A stretch of DNA of 13,556 nt, from contig DUKR01000087.1 in assembly GCA_013329175.1 (NCBI GenBank), positions 1 through 13,556 on the forward strand. Direction: 5' to 3'. A program made the translations under genes and the position numbers. This DNA comes from Candidatus Woesearchaeota archaeon (GTDB lineage Archaea; Nanobdellota; Nanobdellia; Woesearchaeales; UBA11716). The notes below the pieces were generated by a model. It saw only the letters and a program-made list of their open reading frames with translations, did not search any database and had not been told where the DNA came from. Positions 1 to 5,640 of the stretch are shown piece after piece. How positions within the stretch are numbered: the first letter of the stretch is position 1; each line of letters begins with the position of its first letter.

Positions 1-41
1 ACACTGCGGCAATGGCTGCAACAAATGCCCTACCGCCAGCG
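1..41. repeat. Dispersed repeat, D module (copy D0)
   Basis: The first 41 bases match 3938-3978 at roughly three quarters of positions; both contain ATGGCTGCAACA followed by GCCCT and end in AGCG. A weaker match lies at about 3410-3430. At the other two sites this module ends a larger composite unit, so the rest of the unit here probably lies before the window. No coding potential is evident. Confidence 0.6.
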
Positions 42-48
42 CAGCCCG

Positions 49-102
49 AGCCTTTTTTGTTTTCCCTTCTTTTCCTTCACTTTTCTTTTCCCCCATCGGA
101 AA
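49..102 (+). other. Pyrimidine-rich tract
   Basis: A stretch made almost entirely of T and C, with several runs of T. Archaeal RNA polymerase can terminate at U-rich tracts, so it could end plus-strand transcription coming from before the window. No hairpin is seen before it. Confidence 0.35.
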
Positions 103-112
103 GTGCGATGAG

Positions 113-289
113 ATGATTACCAGAACAGAAAAGGATGAAGTTGCACATTGGCTATGGAAGCGATGGGAGGTACGGCCAATGCCTTTTCAGAGAATGAGCT
201 TCTGGGAATGCCGACCCCATGAGCCTATCCACTTTTATCCCTCAAAGCTTGCCACTCATGGCTATCCCGATTGCGTTTCAAGCTTGTGA
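113..289 (+). CDS. Possible 58-residue protein, unknown function
   Basis: The ATG at 113 opens a 58-codon frame ending in TGA at 287-289. The product starts MITRTEKDEV and is unusually rich in aromatic residues, with four tryptophans (14, 16, 19, 32) plus several His and Pro. I do not recognise it. There is no clear TATA box; upstream lie a pyrimidine tract and repeat D0. The ribosome binding site is weak. It sits in the 325-base stretch downstream of the convergent orc1/cdc6 gene and could be a chance ORF. The composition looks protein-like, but only conservation would settle it. Confidence 0.3.
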   Translation: MITRTEKDEVAHWLWKRWEVRPMPFQRMSFWECRPHEPIHFYPSKLATHGYPDCVSSL

Positions 290-325
290 AGTAGTGCTGT
301 TCAAATCAAGAAAGAATATCCGCAT

Positions 326-1369
326 CTACTTCAGGCTGAGTATGGTGGTGTTTCCATCTTTCCCAAGGTTTGCCCTAGATGCCTTCAGCATGCCTGCTTC
401 TGAAAGGCGCTGCACCTTGCGCTGAAATGTCTTGTAGGCTTTAGCTCCTGCCTTCACCTTGTAGCTATTGTAAATATCTCCCATCTTTTGGCCTTGGGCT
501 TCAGACACCAGACCAAGGATGAGTTGCTCGTCTGAATCAAGCTCGATGTGCTCTGCTCTTGGACCCTGCTTTTCTATGGCCTCTTTTGCGTGCTCTACTA
601 TGATTTTCTTTGATGACCTGCTCTCTGCAATTATCCCTGCCTGCCTCATGAGGTGCAGGCCGCAGCGGATGTCTCTTGCCCTGTAGGATTCCTTTGTGAT
701 AGCATCAAATGCAGCTGCATCCCATACTCCAGAGACAAAAGCGTATTTTCTTCTCTCGGCAAGGATCCCAGCGGTCTCTTTCTCGGTGTAGGTGTTGAAT
801 GCTAGCAGTTCTGCCCCTAATCTGGAGGTTATCCGCTCATCAAGGCTGGTGAACCACTCTTTATAGTTGCTGATGAGGATGATACTCTTTGGGAGGACTG
901 CCTCTACCAGTGCATAGAGGAAGTCAAAGTCCTCTACCTTGTCTATCTCGTCGAAGGTGAAGGCTGCTGCCCTGTTCCTGAGCAGGTCCTTCACTTCCTT
1001 GAATAACTCGTCAGTGCTCTTGTTGCTGATGATATGGTAGCCAAGCTGCTCGCAGAGCCCTGCAATGACTCGAAAGGATGTCTTCTTTTTCCAGCAATTG
1101 ATATAGAGGGGGATGATGTCGTCAGTGGTTTCTTCCACTTCCTGAAAGATATGCCTGCAGGCGACAGTCTTTCCTATGCCTGGAGGACCATGGATCATGA
1201 CATTCCTGCCGTTCTTCTGGGAAAACAAGGGCTTCATGCAGCAGGCTATAGCCTTTTGCTCCTGCTCACGATAGGGAATAAGCTTGGGGATGTAGGAGGG
1301 ATCTAAAGAATCCTCATCCCTGAAGAGGGACTGATCCGCATGGAGCATGCTATCAAAGATAGAGGGCAT
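326..1369 (-). CDS. cdc6: Orc1/Cdc6 family replication initiator (AAA+ ATPase)
   Basis: A 347-residue AAA+ protein of the archaeal Orc1/Cdc6 family, which binds replication origins and loads the MCM helicase. The Walker A motif GPPGIGKT is at residues 61-68, the Walker B core DEID at 140-143, a sensor-1 Asn at 168 (ILISN), a candidate arginine finger in ERITSRL (178-184) and a sensor-2-type ARDIR at 231-235. The last 80 or so residues fit the winged-helix DNA-binding domain. It is somewhat shorter than the usual 380-420 residues, mainly at the N-terminus before Walker A. The ATG start is supported by a TATA-like box 27 nt upstream, giving a leaderless mRNA. Such genes often lie beside an origin, but I could not recognise origin recognition boxes nearby. 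Confidence 0.93.
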   Translation of the reverse strand: MPSIFDSMLHADQSLFRDEDSLDPSYIPKLIPYREQEQKAIACCMKPLFSQKNGRNVMIHGPPGIGKTVACRHIFQEVEETTDDIIPLYINCWKKKTSFRVIAGLCEQLGYHIISNKSTDELFKEVKDLLRNRAAAFTFDEIDKVEDFDFLYALVEAVLPKSIILISNYKEWFTSLDERITSRLGAELLAFNTYTEKETAGILAERRKYAFVSGVWDAAAFDAITKESYRARDIRCGLHLMRQAGIIAESRSSKKIIVEHAKEAIEKQGPRAEHIELDSDEQLILGLVSEAQGQKMGDIYNSYKVKAGAKAYKTFQRKVQRLSEAGMLKASRANLGKDGNTTILSLK

Positions 1370-1390
1370 AAGCCAGAGGATTATCTGTGG

Positions 1391-1400
1391 AATTTTTATG
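1391..1400 (-). promoter_or_regulatory. TATA box of orc1/cdc6
   Basis: On the minus strand this reads CATAAAAATT, centred about 27 nt before the ATG at 1369. This matches the usual archaeal TATA-to-start distance, so the mRNA is probably leaderless. Confidence 0.55.
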
Positions 1401-1419
1401 GTTTGCGGTCACCATGGAG

Positions 1420-1806
1420 CTATCTCAGCCGTGCGCCGCACCTGGGGCAGTAGAAGTAGTTATGCTGAATTGGCAATCCGCAGCCATAGCAATAGCCTTG
1501 GGTTGAGCCAGGGTGGCCAGCCTGCGGATGGGAAGAATCCAGGTGATGGGTTTGATGTCGCTGGGCAGGGTGATGAGCATTTCCCGTGTGATGGTAGGAC
1601 TGATGAGCTTGAGGCTTTGGCCTTGCCTCATTGCTGCGCTTAGCAAGAGTCAATGCCAGCTTTCCAATGCCAAAGATGAGCATGGCAATGCCAACCCAAA
1701 GGAAGAGATTAAAGGCATTGGTCATGTTAAGGCCATTCATGTAATAGGAGAAGCCAGCGACTCCTCCTCCGACAAGGACATAGGCGATGGGATGAATGCT
1801 TGCCAT
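1420..1806 (-). CDS. Two-helix membrane protein with His-rich linker and C-terminal zinc ribbon
   Basis: A 128-residue protein. Residues 7-22 and 33-54 are hydrophobic and probably form two membrane helices. Residues 60-104 form a polar linker with ten histidines (68, 72, 73, 78, 79, 84, 87, 88, 93, 98). The tail carries CYGC (106-109) and CPRC (120-123), a compact four-Cys zinc ribbon. The basic linker and the ribbon should face the cytosol. The function is unknown; short membrane-anchored zinc ribbons are common in archaea and bacteria without an assigned role. It begins 11 nt after the serS stop codon on the same strand, so it is probably co-transcribed with serS. The His cluster could bind metal, which is an inference from composition. 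Confidence 0.75.
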   Translation of the reverse strand: MASIHPIAYVLVGGGVAGFSYYMNGLNMTNAFNLFLWVGIAMLIFGIGKLALTLAKRSNEARPKPQAHQSYHHTGNAHHPAQRHQTHHLDSSHPQAGHPGSTQGYCYGCGLPIQHNYFYCPRCGARLR

Positions 1807-1817
1807 TTTAGTGATGG

Positions 1818-3095
1818 TCAGGCTTTGATGATGGCCTTTAAGCCATCCATGTACGGCTGAAGGACGTCTGGGATGATGATTGAGCCGTCCTCCTGCTGGC
1901 AGTGCTCGATGATTGCCCTCAGTGCCCTTCCTGTCGCAATTGCAGTTGAGTTGAGGGTGTGCACATACTCTTTCTCATTGCCTTTCCTGTATTTAATGGT
2001 TAGCCTTACTGCCTGATACGAGGTGCAATTTGAGCAGGAGACAACTTCCTTGTACTCCTTCTCGCGGGGCATCCAGACCTCGAGATCGTATTTCTTTGCT
2101 GCGACGATGCCAATATCGCCAGTGCAGACGTTGACGACCCTGTAAGGAAGGTTGAGTCCCTTGAAAAGCTCTTCTGCATTGGCCAGCAGCTCCTCGTGGA
2201 ATCGCCATGAATCTTCAGGCTTGCAAAAAATGAACTGCTCTATTTTGTTGAACTGGTGGACACGAAACAGCCCTTTCTCGTCAATGCCATGGCTGCCTAT
2301 CTCTTTTCGAAAGCAGGTAGAGACGCCGCAGTATCTAATGGGGAGATTTTTTTCGTCAAGGGTCTTGTTCCTGAAGAGCGCGCCCATGGGGTGCTCAGAA
2401 GTTGCGATAAGATAGAGGTCTTCATTTTCTATCTTGTACATCATAGTCTCAAAATCTGCAAGGTCAACCACTCCCTCATAGGGCTCCCTTCGCAGCATGA
2501 AGGGAGGCTGCACCAGAGTATAGCCCTTTCTGATGAGGAAGTCTATAGCGTATCGCTGAAGCGCCAGTTCCATCTGTGCTGCATGCCCAAAAAGATAGTA
2601 GAACCCGTTGCCTGAGACATTTGCTGCGGTCTCAAAATCAGCTAGCCCCAGCTTCTCAAGGGCCTCAGCGTGTGTCCTGAGCTTGAATGAAGGCTCCCTT
2701 ATTTCTCCTGCCTCACGCACGACTGTGTTTTCTGTAGCGTCTTTTCCAACGGGAACTGATTCGTGGAGGACGTTAGGGAGGCGCATCTGATAGAATCTGA
2801 CGCTGCCCTGCAGTTCTTCCCTTCGCTTTTCTATCTCTGCAATCTGTTGTGGTATCTGCTTTGCCTCTTCCAGCTTTTCCCTTATGCCTTTTCCCTCTTT
2901 CTTGAGTTTGTTGATTTCCAGGGTGATTTCGTTTCTCTTGTGGCGGATCCTTTGCTCTTCCTGCAACGTCTTTTTGTATTCCTCATCCTTCTTGAGGAGA
3001 TTGTCAAGCCAGACGAGCTTTTCAGCCTCTCCCCTTTTCTTAAGGTCTTCTCGTACGACATCAGGGTGTTCCCGTATGAAATTGATGTGGAGCAT
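1818..3095 (-). CDS. serS: Seryl-tRNA synthetase
   Basis: A 425-residue class II aminoacyl-tRNA synthetase that charges tRNA(Ser) with serine. Residues 28-105 are highly charged and form the long helical arm that grips the tRNA. The catalytic domain follows: the TSE serine-binding segment is at 232-234, motif 2 runs from FRKEIGSHG (262-270) to HQFNKIE (280-286), an NST site is at 382-384, and motif 3 is GRALRAIIEH (389-398). The length and motifs fit the common SerRS rather than the divergent methanogen type. A TATA-like box on the minus strand (3121-3131) lies about 31 nt before the ATG, so the leader should be only a few bases. The downstream membrane zinc-ribbon gene is probably in the same operon. 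Confidence 0.96.
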   Translation of the reverse strand: MLHINFIREHPDVVREDLKKRGEAEKLVWLDNLLKKDEEYKKTLQEEQRIRHKRNEITLEINKLKKEGKGIREKLEEAKQIPQQIAEIEKRREELQGSVRFYQMRLPNVLHESVPVGKDATENTVVREAGEIREPSFKLRTHAEALEKLGLADFETAANVSGNGFYYLFGHAAQMELALQRYAIDFLIRKGYTLVQPPFMLRREPYEGVVDLADFETMMYKIENEDLYLIATSEHPMGALFRNKTLDEKNLPIRYCGVSTCFRKEIGSHGIDEKGLFRVHQFNKIEQFIFCKPEDSWRFHEELLANAEELFKGLNLPYRVVNVCTGDIGIVAAKKYDLEVWMPREKEYKEVVSCSNCTSYQAVRLTIKYRKGNEKEYVHTLNSTAIATGRALRAIIEHCQQEDGSIIIPDVLQPYMDGLKAIIKA

Positions 3096-3120
3096 GGTAA
3101 ATAGTGATTGGTCGTTGGTG

Positions 3121-3131
3121 CTTATTTAAAG
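3121..3131 (-). promoter_or_regulatory. TATA box of serS
   Basis: The minus strand reads CTTTAAATAAG, centred about 31 nt before the serS ATG. It borders the repeat block that begins near 3151. Confidence 0.5.
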
Positions 3132-3150
3132 TTTCTGGCAAAGTGTGATA

Positions 3151-3435
3151 GTTCACCGTCATGAAGCCCGCAACATGGTGAATCACGGGAAGAGGAATAA
3201 AAAAGTTGTGGGATGCTTGGCCTGCCTCTTTGCAACTGCGCTCGGCATCGCTCCCGAAAAAGGCATCCAAAAAAATCATTGTCTATGGCTGCTTTGCCAA
3301 AAGCGGCGCTGCTGCTCTCTCTCCTCCGGCCTGCGGTGAATTTGATGATGGAAATTCCGTCGTCACTGCTGCCCGCGCTCATCCTCCACGCCCGCAGGTA
3401 GCAGCGAGCAAGGCTGAGGCGAAGGCTGCCTGCTG
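3151..3435 (+). repeat. Composite non-coding repeat, unit 1
   Basis: Three modules lie in a fixed order. Module A (3151-3290) starts with TTCACC and ATGAAGC, then has CCTGCCTCTTTGCA, GGCATC and an A-rich stretch. Module E (about 3335-3404) contains AAATTCCGTCGT followed by GCCCGC and ATCCT. Module D (about 3410-3430) contains GGCGAAGGCTGC. The same order recurs in unit 2 with nearly the same A-to-E spacing (132 versus 139 nt). No credible coding frame spans it. Confidence 0.6.
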
Positions 3436-3485
3436 TGTTGTCTGCTATGTTTTCTGCTGCGCTGCCTGCTTATTCCCCTTCCCTT

Positions 3486-3666
3486 GCGTTTTTCACTCTC
3501 ACGAGCAGAAAACCTGTGGTGCCGTCACTGTCGTGAGCATCTCCAGCCCTGCATCCATCACAACCGACAGAGGGACGCCCCATCCGGGGATGTCGGTTAG
3601 CGTCTTGCGAGAGCGGGATGCGAGCCGACGGCACCACAAACGGTTTTCTGCTGGAGTGAAAAACGC
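3486..3666. repeat. 181-nt long inverted repeat between the two composite units
   Basis: The arms are 3486-3526 and 3627-3666. They share three perfect blocks: GCGTTTTTCACTC (13), AGCAGAAAACC (11) and TGTGGTGCCGTC (12), separated by small indels. Closer to the centre AACCGACA (3562-3569) pairs with TGTCGGTT (3591-3598), and CCCC (3578-3581) pairs with GGGG (3586-3589) around a 4-nt loop. The 57-nt and 28-nt stretches between arms and apex are less paired. It could be a miniature element with terminal inverted repeats or a structured RNA. I saw no convincing target-site duplication. Confidence 0.75.
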
Positions 3667-3699
3667 TGGCTTTGATAGCATGAGGAGAGACGCTAGTCT

Positions 3700-3980
3700 C
3701 GCTGCTTGCCTGCCTCGATTGTAACGTAAGATGGGCATCAATCCAGGGAAAAAAGCATTCCCTAAAAGCTCATTGCCAACAACTTCTTTCTTATCCCATC
3801 CCTTTATTTTTCCTCCCTCCTTTGTTTGTGCTGCAAATCTTAATGTTGAAAATTCCGTCGTGCACTGCATTGCCGCCCATCCTTCCTACACGAAGGTGCA
3901 GCACTCAGGTATAAGGCAATAGCCCGTTCAGCTCTTAACACTAAGGCGATGGCTGCAACATACGCCCTGCTACTAGCGAT
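3700..3980 (+). repeat. Composite non-coding repeat, unit 2
   Basis: This is a diverged second copy of unit 1. Module A is at 3706-3778 (GCCTGCCTC, GGGCATCA, GCATTCC, AAAAGCTCATTG), module E at about 3832-3905 (AAATTCCGTCGT) and module D at 3938-3978 (AAGGCGATGGCTGCAACA). Module A here matches the reversed copy at 5510-5589 particularly well. It ends directly at the promoter of the micro-ORF operon. Confidence 0.6.
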
Positions 3981-3997
3981 TGTTACTTCCTAGTAGC
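3969..3997. promoter_or_regulatory. Perfect 8-bp palindrome just upstream of a TATA box (candidate operator)
   Basis: GCTACTAG (3969-3976) and CTAGTAGC (3990-3997) are exact inverted repeats with a 13-nt spacer. The right arm overlaps the presumed BRE just before the TATA element at 4001, so a dimeric regulator bound here could block TBP/TFB. Terminator use for upstream transcription is less likely, since no T run follows. Confidence 0.5.
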
Positions 3998-4011
3998 GAA
4001 ATATTTATATA
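3996..4011 (+). promoter_or_regulatory. BRE/TATA promoter of the micro-ORF operon
   Basis: GCGAA followed by ATATTTATATA is one of the clearest BRE/TATA pairs in the window. Transcription should start near 4031-4035, only a few bases before the ATG at 4039. Confidence 0.65.
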
Positions 4012-4038
4012 GTATTTGTTACTGTATGGTGGCATAAA

Positions 4039-4155
4039 ATGAAACTTACTGACCTTGTTGAGGAAAAGAGTGATGATACGAGAAAGAAGCAGGTCGAGAA
4101 AGAGCTGCTGCGCCAGAGCTATGCTACACTACGGGCAGGAGATGCAGAAGAATGA
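4039..4155 (+). CDS. Micro-ORF 1 (38 residues), charged helical peptide
   Basis: The first of three linked micro-ORFs. The product begins MKLTDLVEEK and is dominated by Glu, Asp, Lys and Arg, so it is probably helical and soluble. I recognise no family. The start is supported by a strong TATA box about 33 nt upstream. The stop overlaps the next start in an ATGA arrangement (4152-4155), which implies translational coupling. Short charged peptides like this occur among regulators, antitoxins and phage-like accessory proteins, but nothing here assigns one of those roles. Confidence 0.55.
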   Translation: MKLTDLVEEKSDDTRKKQVEKELLRQSYATLRAGDAEE

Positions 4156-4328
4156 GCTTGTTTGAGCGGATGAGCATAGCAAGAGTCTTTGAGGAATTCA
4201 GGCAGCTGAAGGCGAACATCTCGGAGTGGGTTGTTGCGCTTGACACGCGGCAGTATGAGGCTGAGAAAAGGATAGCGTATCTAGAGCAGAAGCTCAGGGA
4301 GCTTTTGCAGAACGGTGCATACAAATGA
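4152..4328 (+). CDS. Micro-ORF 2 (58 residues), coiled-coil-like peptide
   Basis: The second micro-ORF starts in an ATGA overlap with the first and ends in another with the third. The product begins MSLFERMSIA and continues with two probable helices; the second half (about residues 34-54) shows heptad-like spacing of Leu, Ile and Tyr among Glu, Lys and Arg, which suggests a short coiled coil. There is no membrane segment and there are no cysteines. I know no matching family. Coupling to both neighbours makes a real gene more likely than a lone ORF of this size would be. Confidence 0.6.
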   Translation: MSLFERMSIARVFEEFRQLKANISEWVVALDTRQYEAEKRIAYLEQKLRELLQNGAYK

Positions 4329-4462
4329 TGTTTGACGAAGATACCCAGACACTTGAAGAGATCAACAGGAAGCGGACTGAGCTGAGGCGAAGCTTTCGCA
4401 AAATCATCAACAAAGACAGGATTTCCCGGTTTGAGATGGATGATATGTTCAATGGGCTGTAA
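4325..4462 (+). CDS. Micro-ORF 3 (45 residues), charged peptide
   Basis: The last micro-ORF starts at 4325 in an ATGA overlap; a second ATG follows directly, so translation could begin at either. The product begins MMFDEDTQTL, carries a basic middle (about residues 14-32) and ends with an acidic, Met- and Phe-rich tail. It is probably helical. I do not recognise it. The basic middle could contact nucleic acid, which is an inference only. The stop codon is 35 nt before the hairpin at 4498-4570. Confidence 0.55.
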   Translation: MMFDEDTQTLEEINRKRTELRRSFRKIINKDRISRFEMDDMFNGL

Positions 4463-4497
4463 GGGTAAACAATGGTGAAGGTTTTCTTGAAGGCCTC

Positions 4498-4570
4498 GTG
4501 TCCTTAAATCGTTCTTGACCCACTATTCCCTTGAGGAGAATAGGATGCTCTGGGAACGATATTAGGACAC
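4498..4570. other. Stable two-step hairpin downstream of the micro-ORFs
   Basis: GTGTCCT (4498-4504) pairs with AGGACAC (4564-4570), and ATCGTTC (4508-4514) with GAACGAT (4555-4561), separated by a 3x3 internal loop. Further in, CTATTC (4522-4527) can pair with GAATAG (4538-4543). The direct repeat CTTGAAGG flanks the structure (4486-4493 and 4575-4582). It has no T run directly after it. It could be a processed RNA, the 3' end of the micro-ORF mRNA, or an insertion scar bounded by an 8-bp duplication. Confidence 0.6.
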
Positions 4571-4587
4571 TAAGCTTGAAGGGGAAT

Positions 4588-4597
4588 TATTTTAAAG
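4588..4597 (+). promoter_or_regulatory. Possible TATA box before the orphan ORF
   Basis: ATTTTAAAG-like sequence. It would place transcription start near 4620, upstream of a GGAG at 4631-4634 and of the ATG codons at 4637, 4641 and 4668. Confidence 0.3.
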
Positions 4598-4667
4598 CCA
4601 AGAGGAATACAATGGTAAAATTGGGCTTTTGGAGTGATGTATGTCAACAAGCATAGGCTTATAGCAT

Positions 4668-5045
4668 ATGTTTCCAGAGAAAATGCGAGACCCCCACTTA
4701 TCGATCTTTGACCAATGGTATCATTCTCACTGTTTTGATCCTCCATCTATAAGAAAGCACAACAGGTTTGACCCGCCAGGATATAATGCTGGGGGCTCAT
4801 TTATAGAAAATGTTGGGATGAATTGGCAACCTTTTTTTGATCATATTCTTTACCTACGACATCAAGACAACACCGACCCATTTGGGGTAAGTGAGTATCT
4901 TGGGAGGGAAGTTATGGGCAGGGATGCTCCTCTCATAGAAGTTAGTATTTCTCCATTTCACTTCCAGCAAAAATCTGTTTCTGAACAAAGCGAGCTTGGC
5001 TTCTACAATCGGAGAAATGATCCACTTGAGAAGAGGATGAATTGA
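4668..5045 (+). CDS. Orphan protein of 125 residues, unknown function
   Basis: The ATG at 4668 opens a 125-codon frame. The product is rich in His, Phe, Tyr, Asp and Pro and contains two FDPP motifs 13 residues apart (residues 24-27 and 37-40). There are no membrane segments and I recognise no domain. The start is uncertain. An upstream ATG at 4637, in another frame, gives a protein-like N-terminus (MYVNKHRLIA) that stops at about 4709, close to a run of five C at 4690-4694. The intact gene may therefore begin earlier, with one base gained or lost here. The codons look more A/T-rich than those of the neighbours, consistent with acquired DNA. Confidence 0.5.
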   Translation: MFPEKMRDPHLSIFDQWYHSHCFDPPSIRKHNRFDPPGYNAGGSFIENVGMNWQPFFDHILYLRHQDNTDPFGVSEYLGREVMGRDAPLIEVSISPFHFQQKSVSEQSELGFYNRRNDPLEKRMN

Positions 5046-5062
5046 GCGCTTTGCAAAGGATA

Positions 5063-5071
5063 GCTTTATAG
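5063..5071 (+). promoter_or_regulatory. TATA box of the NUDIX gene
   Basis: CTTTATAG after an AAAGGA element, centred 27 nt before the ATG at 5095; leaderless mRNA expected. Confidence 0.55.
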
Positions 5072-5094
5072 TTAAGCCCTCTTTATTCCCAGCA

Positions 5095-5499
5095 ATGCAC
5101 ACCCACTTCGTCGTCACCTCCATCGTAAGGCATAACGGAAAAATCCTGATCCTCCAGAAGTCTGATGATGACGTTCATTACCCTGGCAAGTGGAGCTTTG
5201 TGTCAGGATATGTGAAGGAGTTTGAGGCTGCTGAAGATACCGCAATCAGGGAGATAATGGAGGAGACCGGGCTTTCTGCTGCCATTGGCAGGAATGGCAG
5301 GTTGATTGAGATGGTTGATGCCCAGAAGAAAAAGCGGTGGATTGCGCAGGTGTATTTCTGTTCGGTTGGCTCTGACAACGTCAGGCTGTGCCATGAGAAC
5401 AAGGACTTTGCATGGGTTTCTGAGGATGAATTCTCAAACTATGACTTTGTGCCTGGGCTTGAGACAAATCTGAAGAAATTGGAAGTGACGAAGACATGA
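5095..5499 (+). CDS. NUDIX family hydrolase
   Basis: A 134-residue protein with a complete Nudix box at residues 38-60: Gly38, five residues, Glu44, seven residues, then REIMEETGL (52-60), which supplies the metal-binding glutamates. NUDIX enzymes hydrolyse nucleoside diphosphates linked to another group, for example oxidised dNTPs, ADP-ribose or NADH. The substrate cannot be read from the sequence. The protein is one compact domain with no partner domain. A TATA box 27 nt upstream supports this ATG as a leaderless start. After the stop comes a reversed copy of the dispersed A module (5510-5589), then the separate promoter of rpiB. Confidence 0.9.
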   Translation: MHTHFVVTSIVRHNGKILILQKSDDDVHYPGKWSFVSGYVKEFEAAEDTAIREIMEETGLSAAIGRNGRLIEMVDAQKKKRWIAQVYFCSVGSDNVRLCHENKDFAWVSEDEFSNYDFVPGLETNLKKLEVTKT

Positions 5500-5509
5500 A
5501 GCCGTCGCT

Positions 5510-5589
5510 GATGAGCTTTTTGGAATGCTTTTTTTGGAATGATGCCCGTCAAAGCTGCAAAGAGGCAGGACTGCTTCATAAAGGTGAAG
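5510..5589 (-). repeat. Dispersed repeat, A module, reversed copy
   Basis: Read on the minus strand it begins GCTTCACCTTTATGAAGC, a 6-bp hairpin (GCTTCA/TGAAGC), followed by CCTGCCTCTTTGCA, GGGCATCA, AAAAAAAGCATTCC and AAAAAGCTCAT. The same blocks occur in the same order at 3151-3290 and 3706-3778. It fills the gap between the NUDIX gene and the rpiB promoter. Confidence 0.7.
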
Positions 5590-5607
5590 CATTATCCGTG
5601 ACCGATG

Positions 5608-5616
5608 CCTTTAAAA
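5608..5616 (+). promoter_or_regulatory. TATA box of rpiB
   Basis: CTTTAAAAA, centred 28 nt before the rpiB ATG; leaderless start expected. Confidence 0.55.
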
Positions 5617-5640
5617 ATGCCATGATGACAGATTGAGAGT

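Larger units (their letters stand above)
3096..4038. other. Gene-free repeat block between serS and the micro-ORF operon
   Basis: This 943-base stretch holds no gene I can support. It contains the serS promoter, two copies of a composite repeat, a long inverted repeat between them and, at its right end, the promoter of the micro-ORF operon. Open frames of 172 (plus) and 123 (minus) codons exist but run through the repeats and the inverted repeat, have no recognisable domains and are probably chance frames. Confidence 0.6.

Noticed and set aside
3290..3420. Resemblance of the minus strand to SRP RNA helix 8 (GCAG, GGCCGGAG, AGCAG)
   Set aside because: The GGNA tetraloop and the symmetric loop do not line up, and the other SRP helices are missing.
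3206..3724. 172-codon plus-strand frame
   Set aside because: It runs through two composite repeats and both arms of the inverted repeat, has no recognisable domain and looks like translated repeat sequence.
3499..3870. 123-codon minus-strand frame
   Set aside because: It crosses the inverted repeat and the E module, has no promoter or domain, and is best explained as a chance frame.
3151..3980. Integron attC sites flanking small-gene cassettes
   Set aside because: I see no paired R/L boxes with the RYYYAAC and GTTRRRY cores, and no integrase in the window.
3096..4038. Replication origin near orc1/cdc6
   Set aside because: I could not find origin recognition boxes or an AT-rich unwinding region here; GC skew and a genome-wide search would be needed.
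4854..5123. 89-codon minus-strand frame
   Set aside because: It is antisense to the orphan ORF and crosses the NUDIX promoter and start; no domain is seen.
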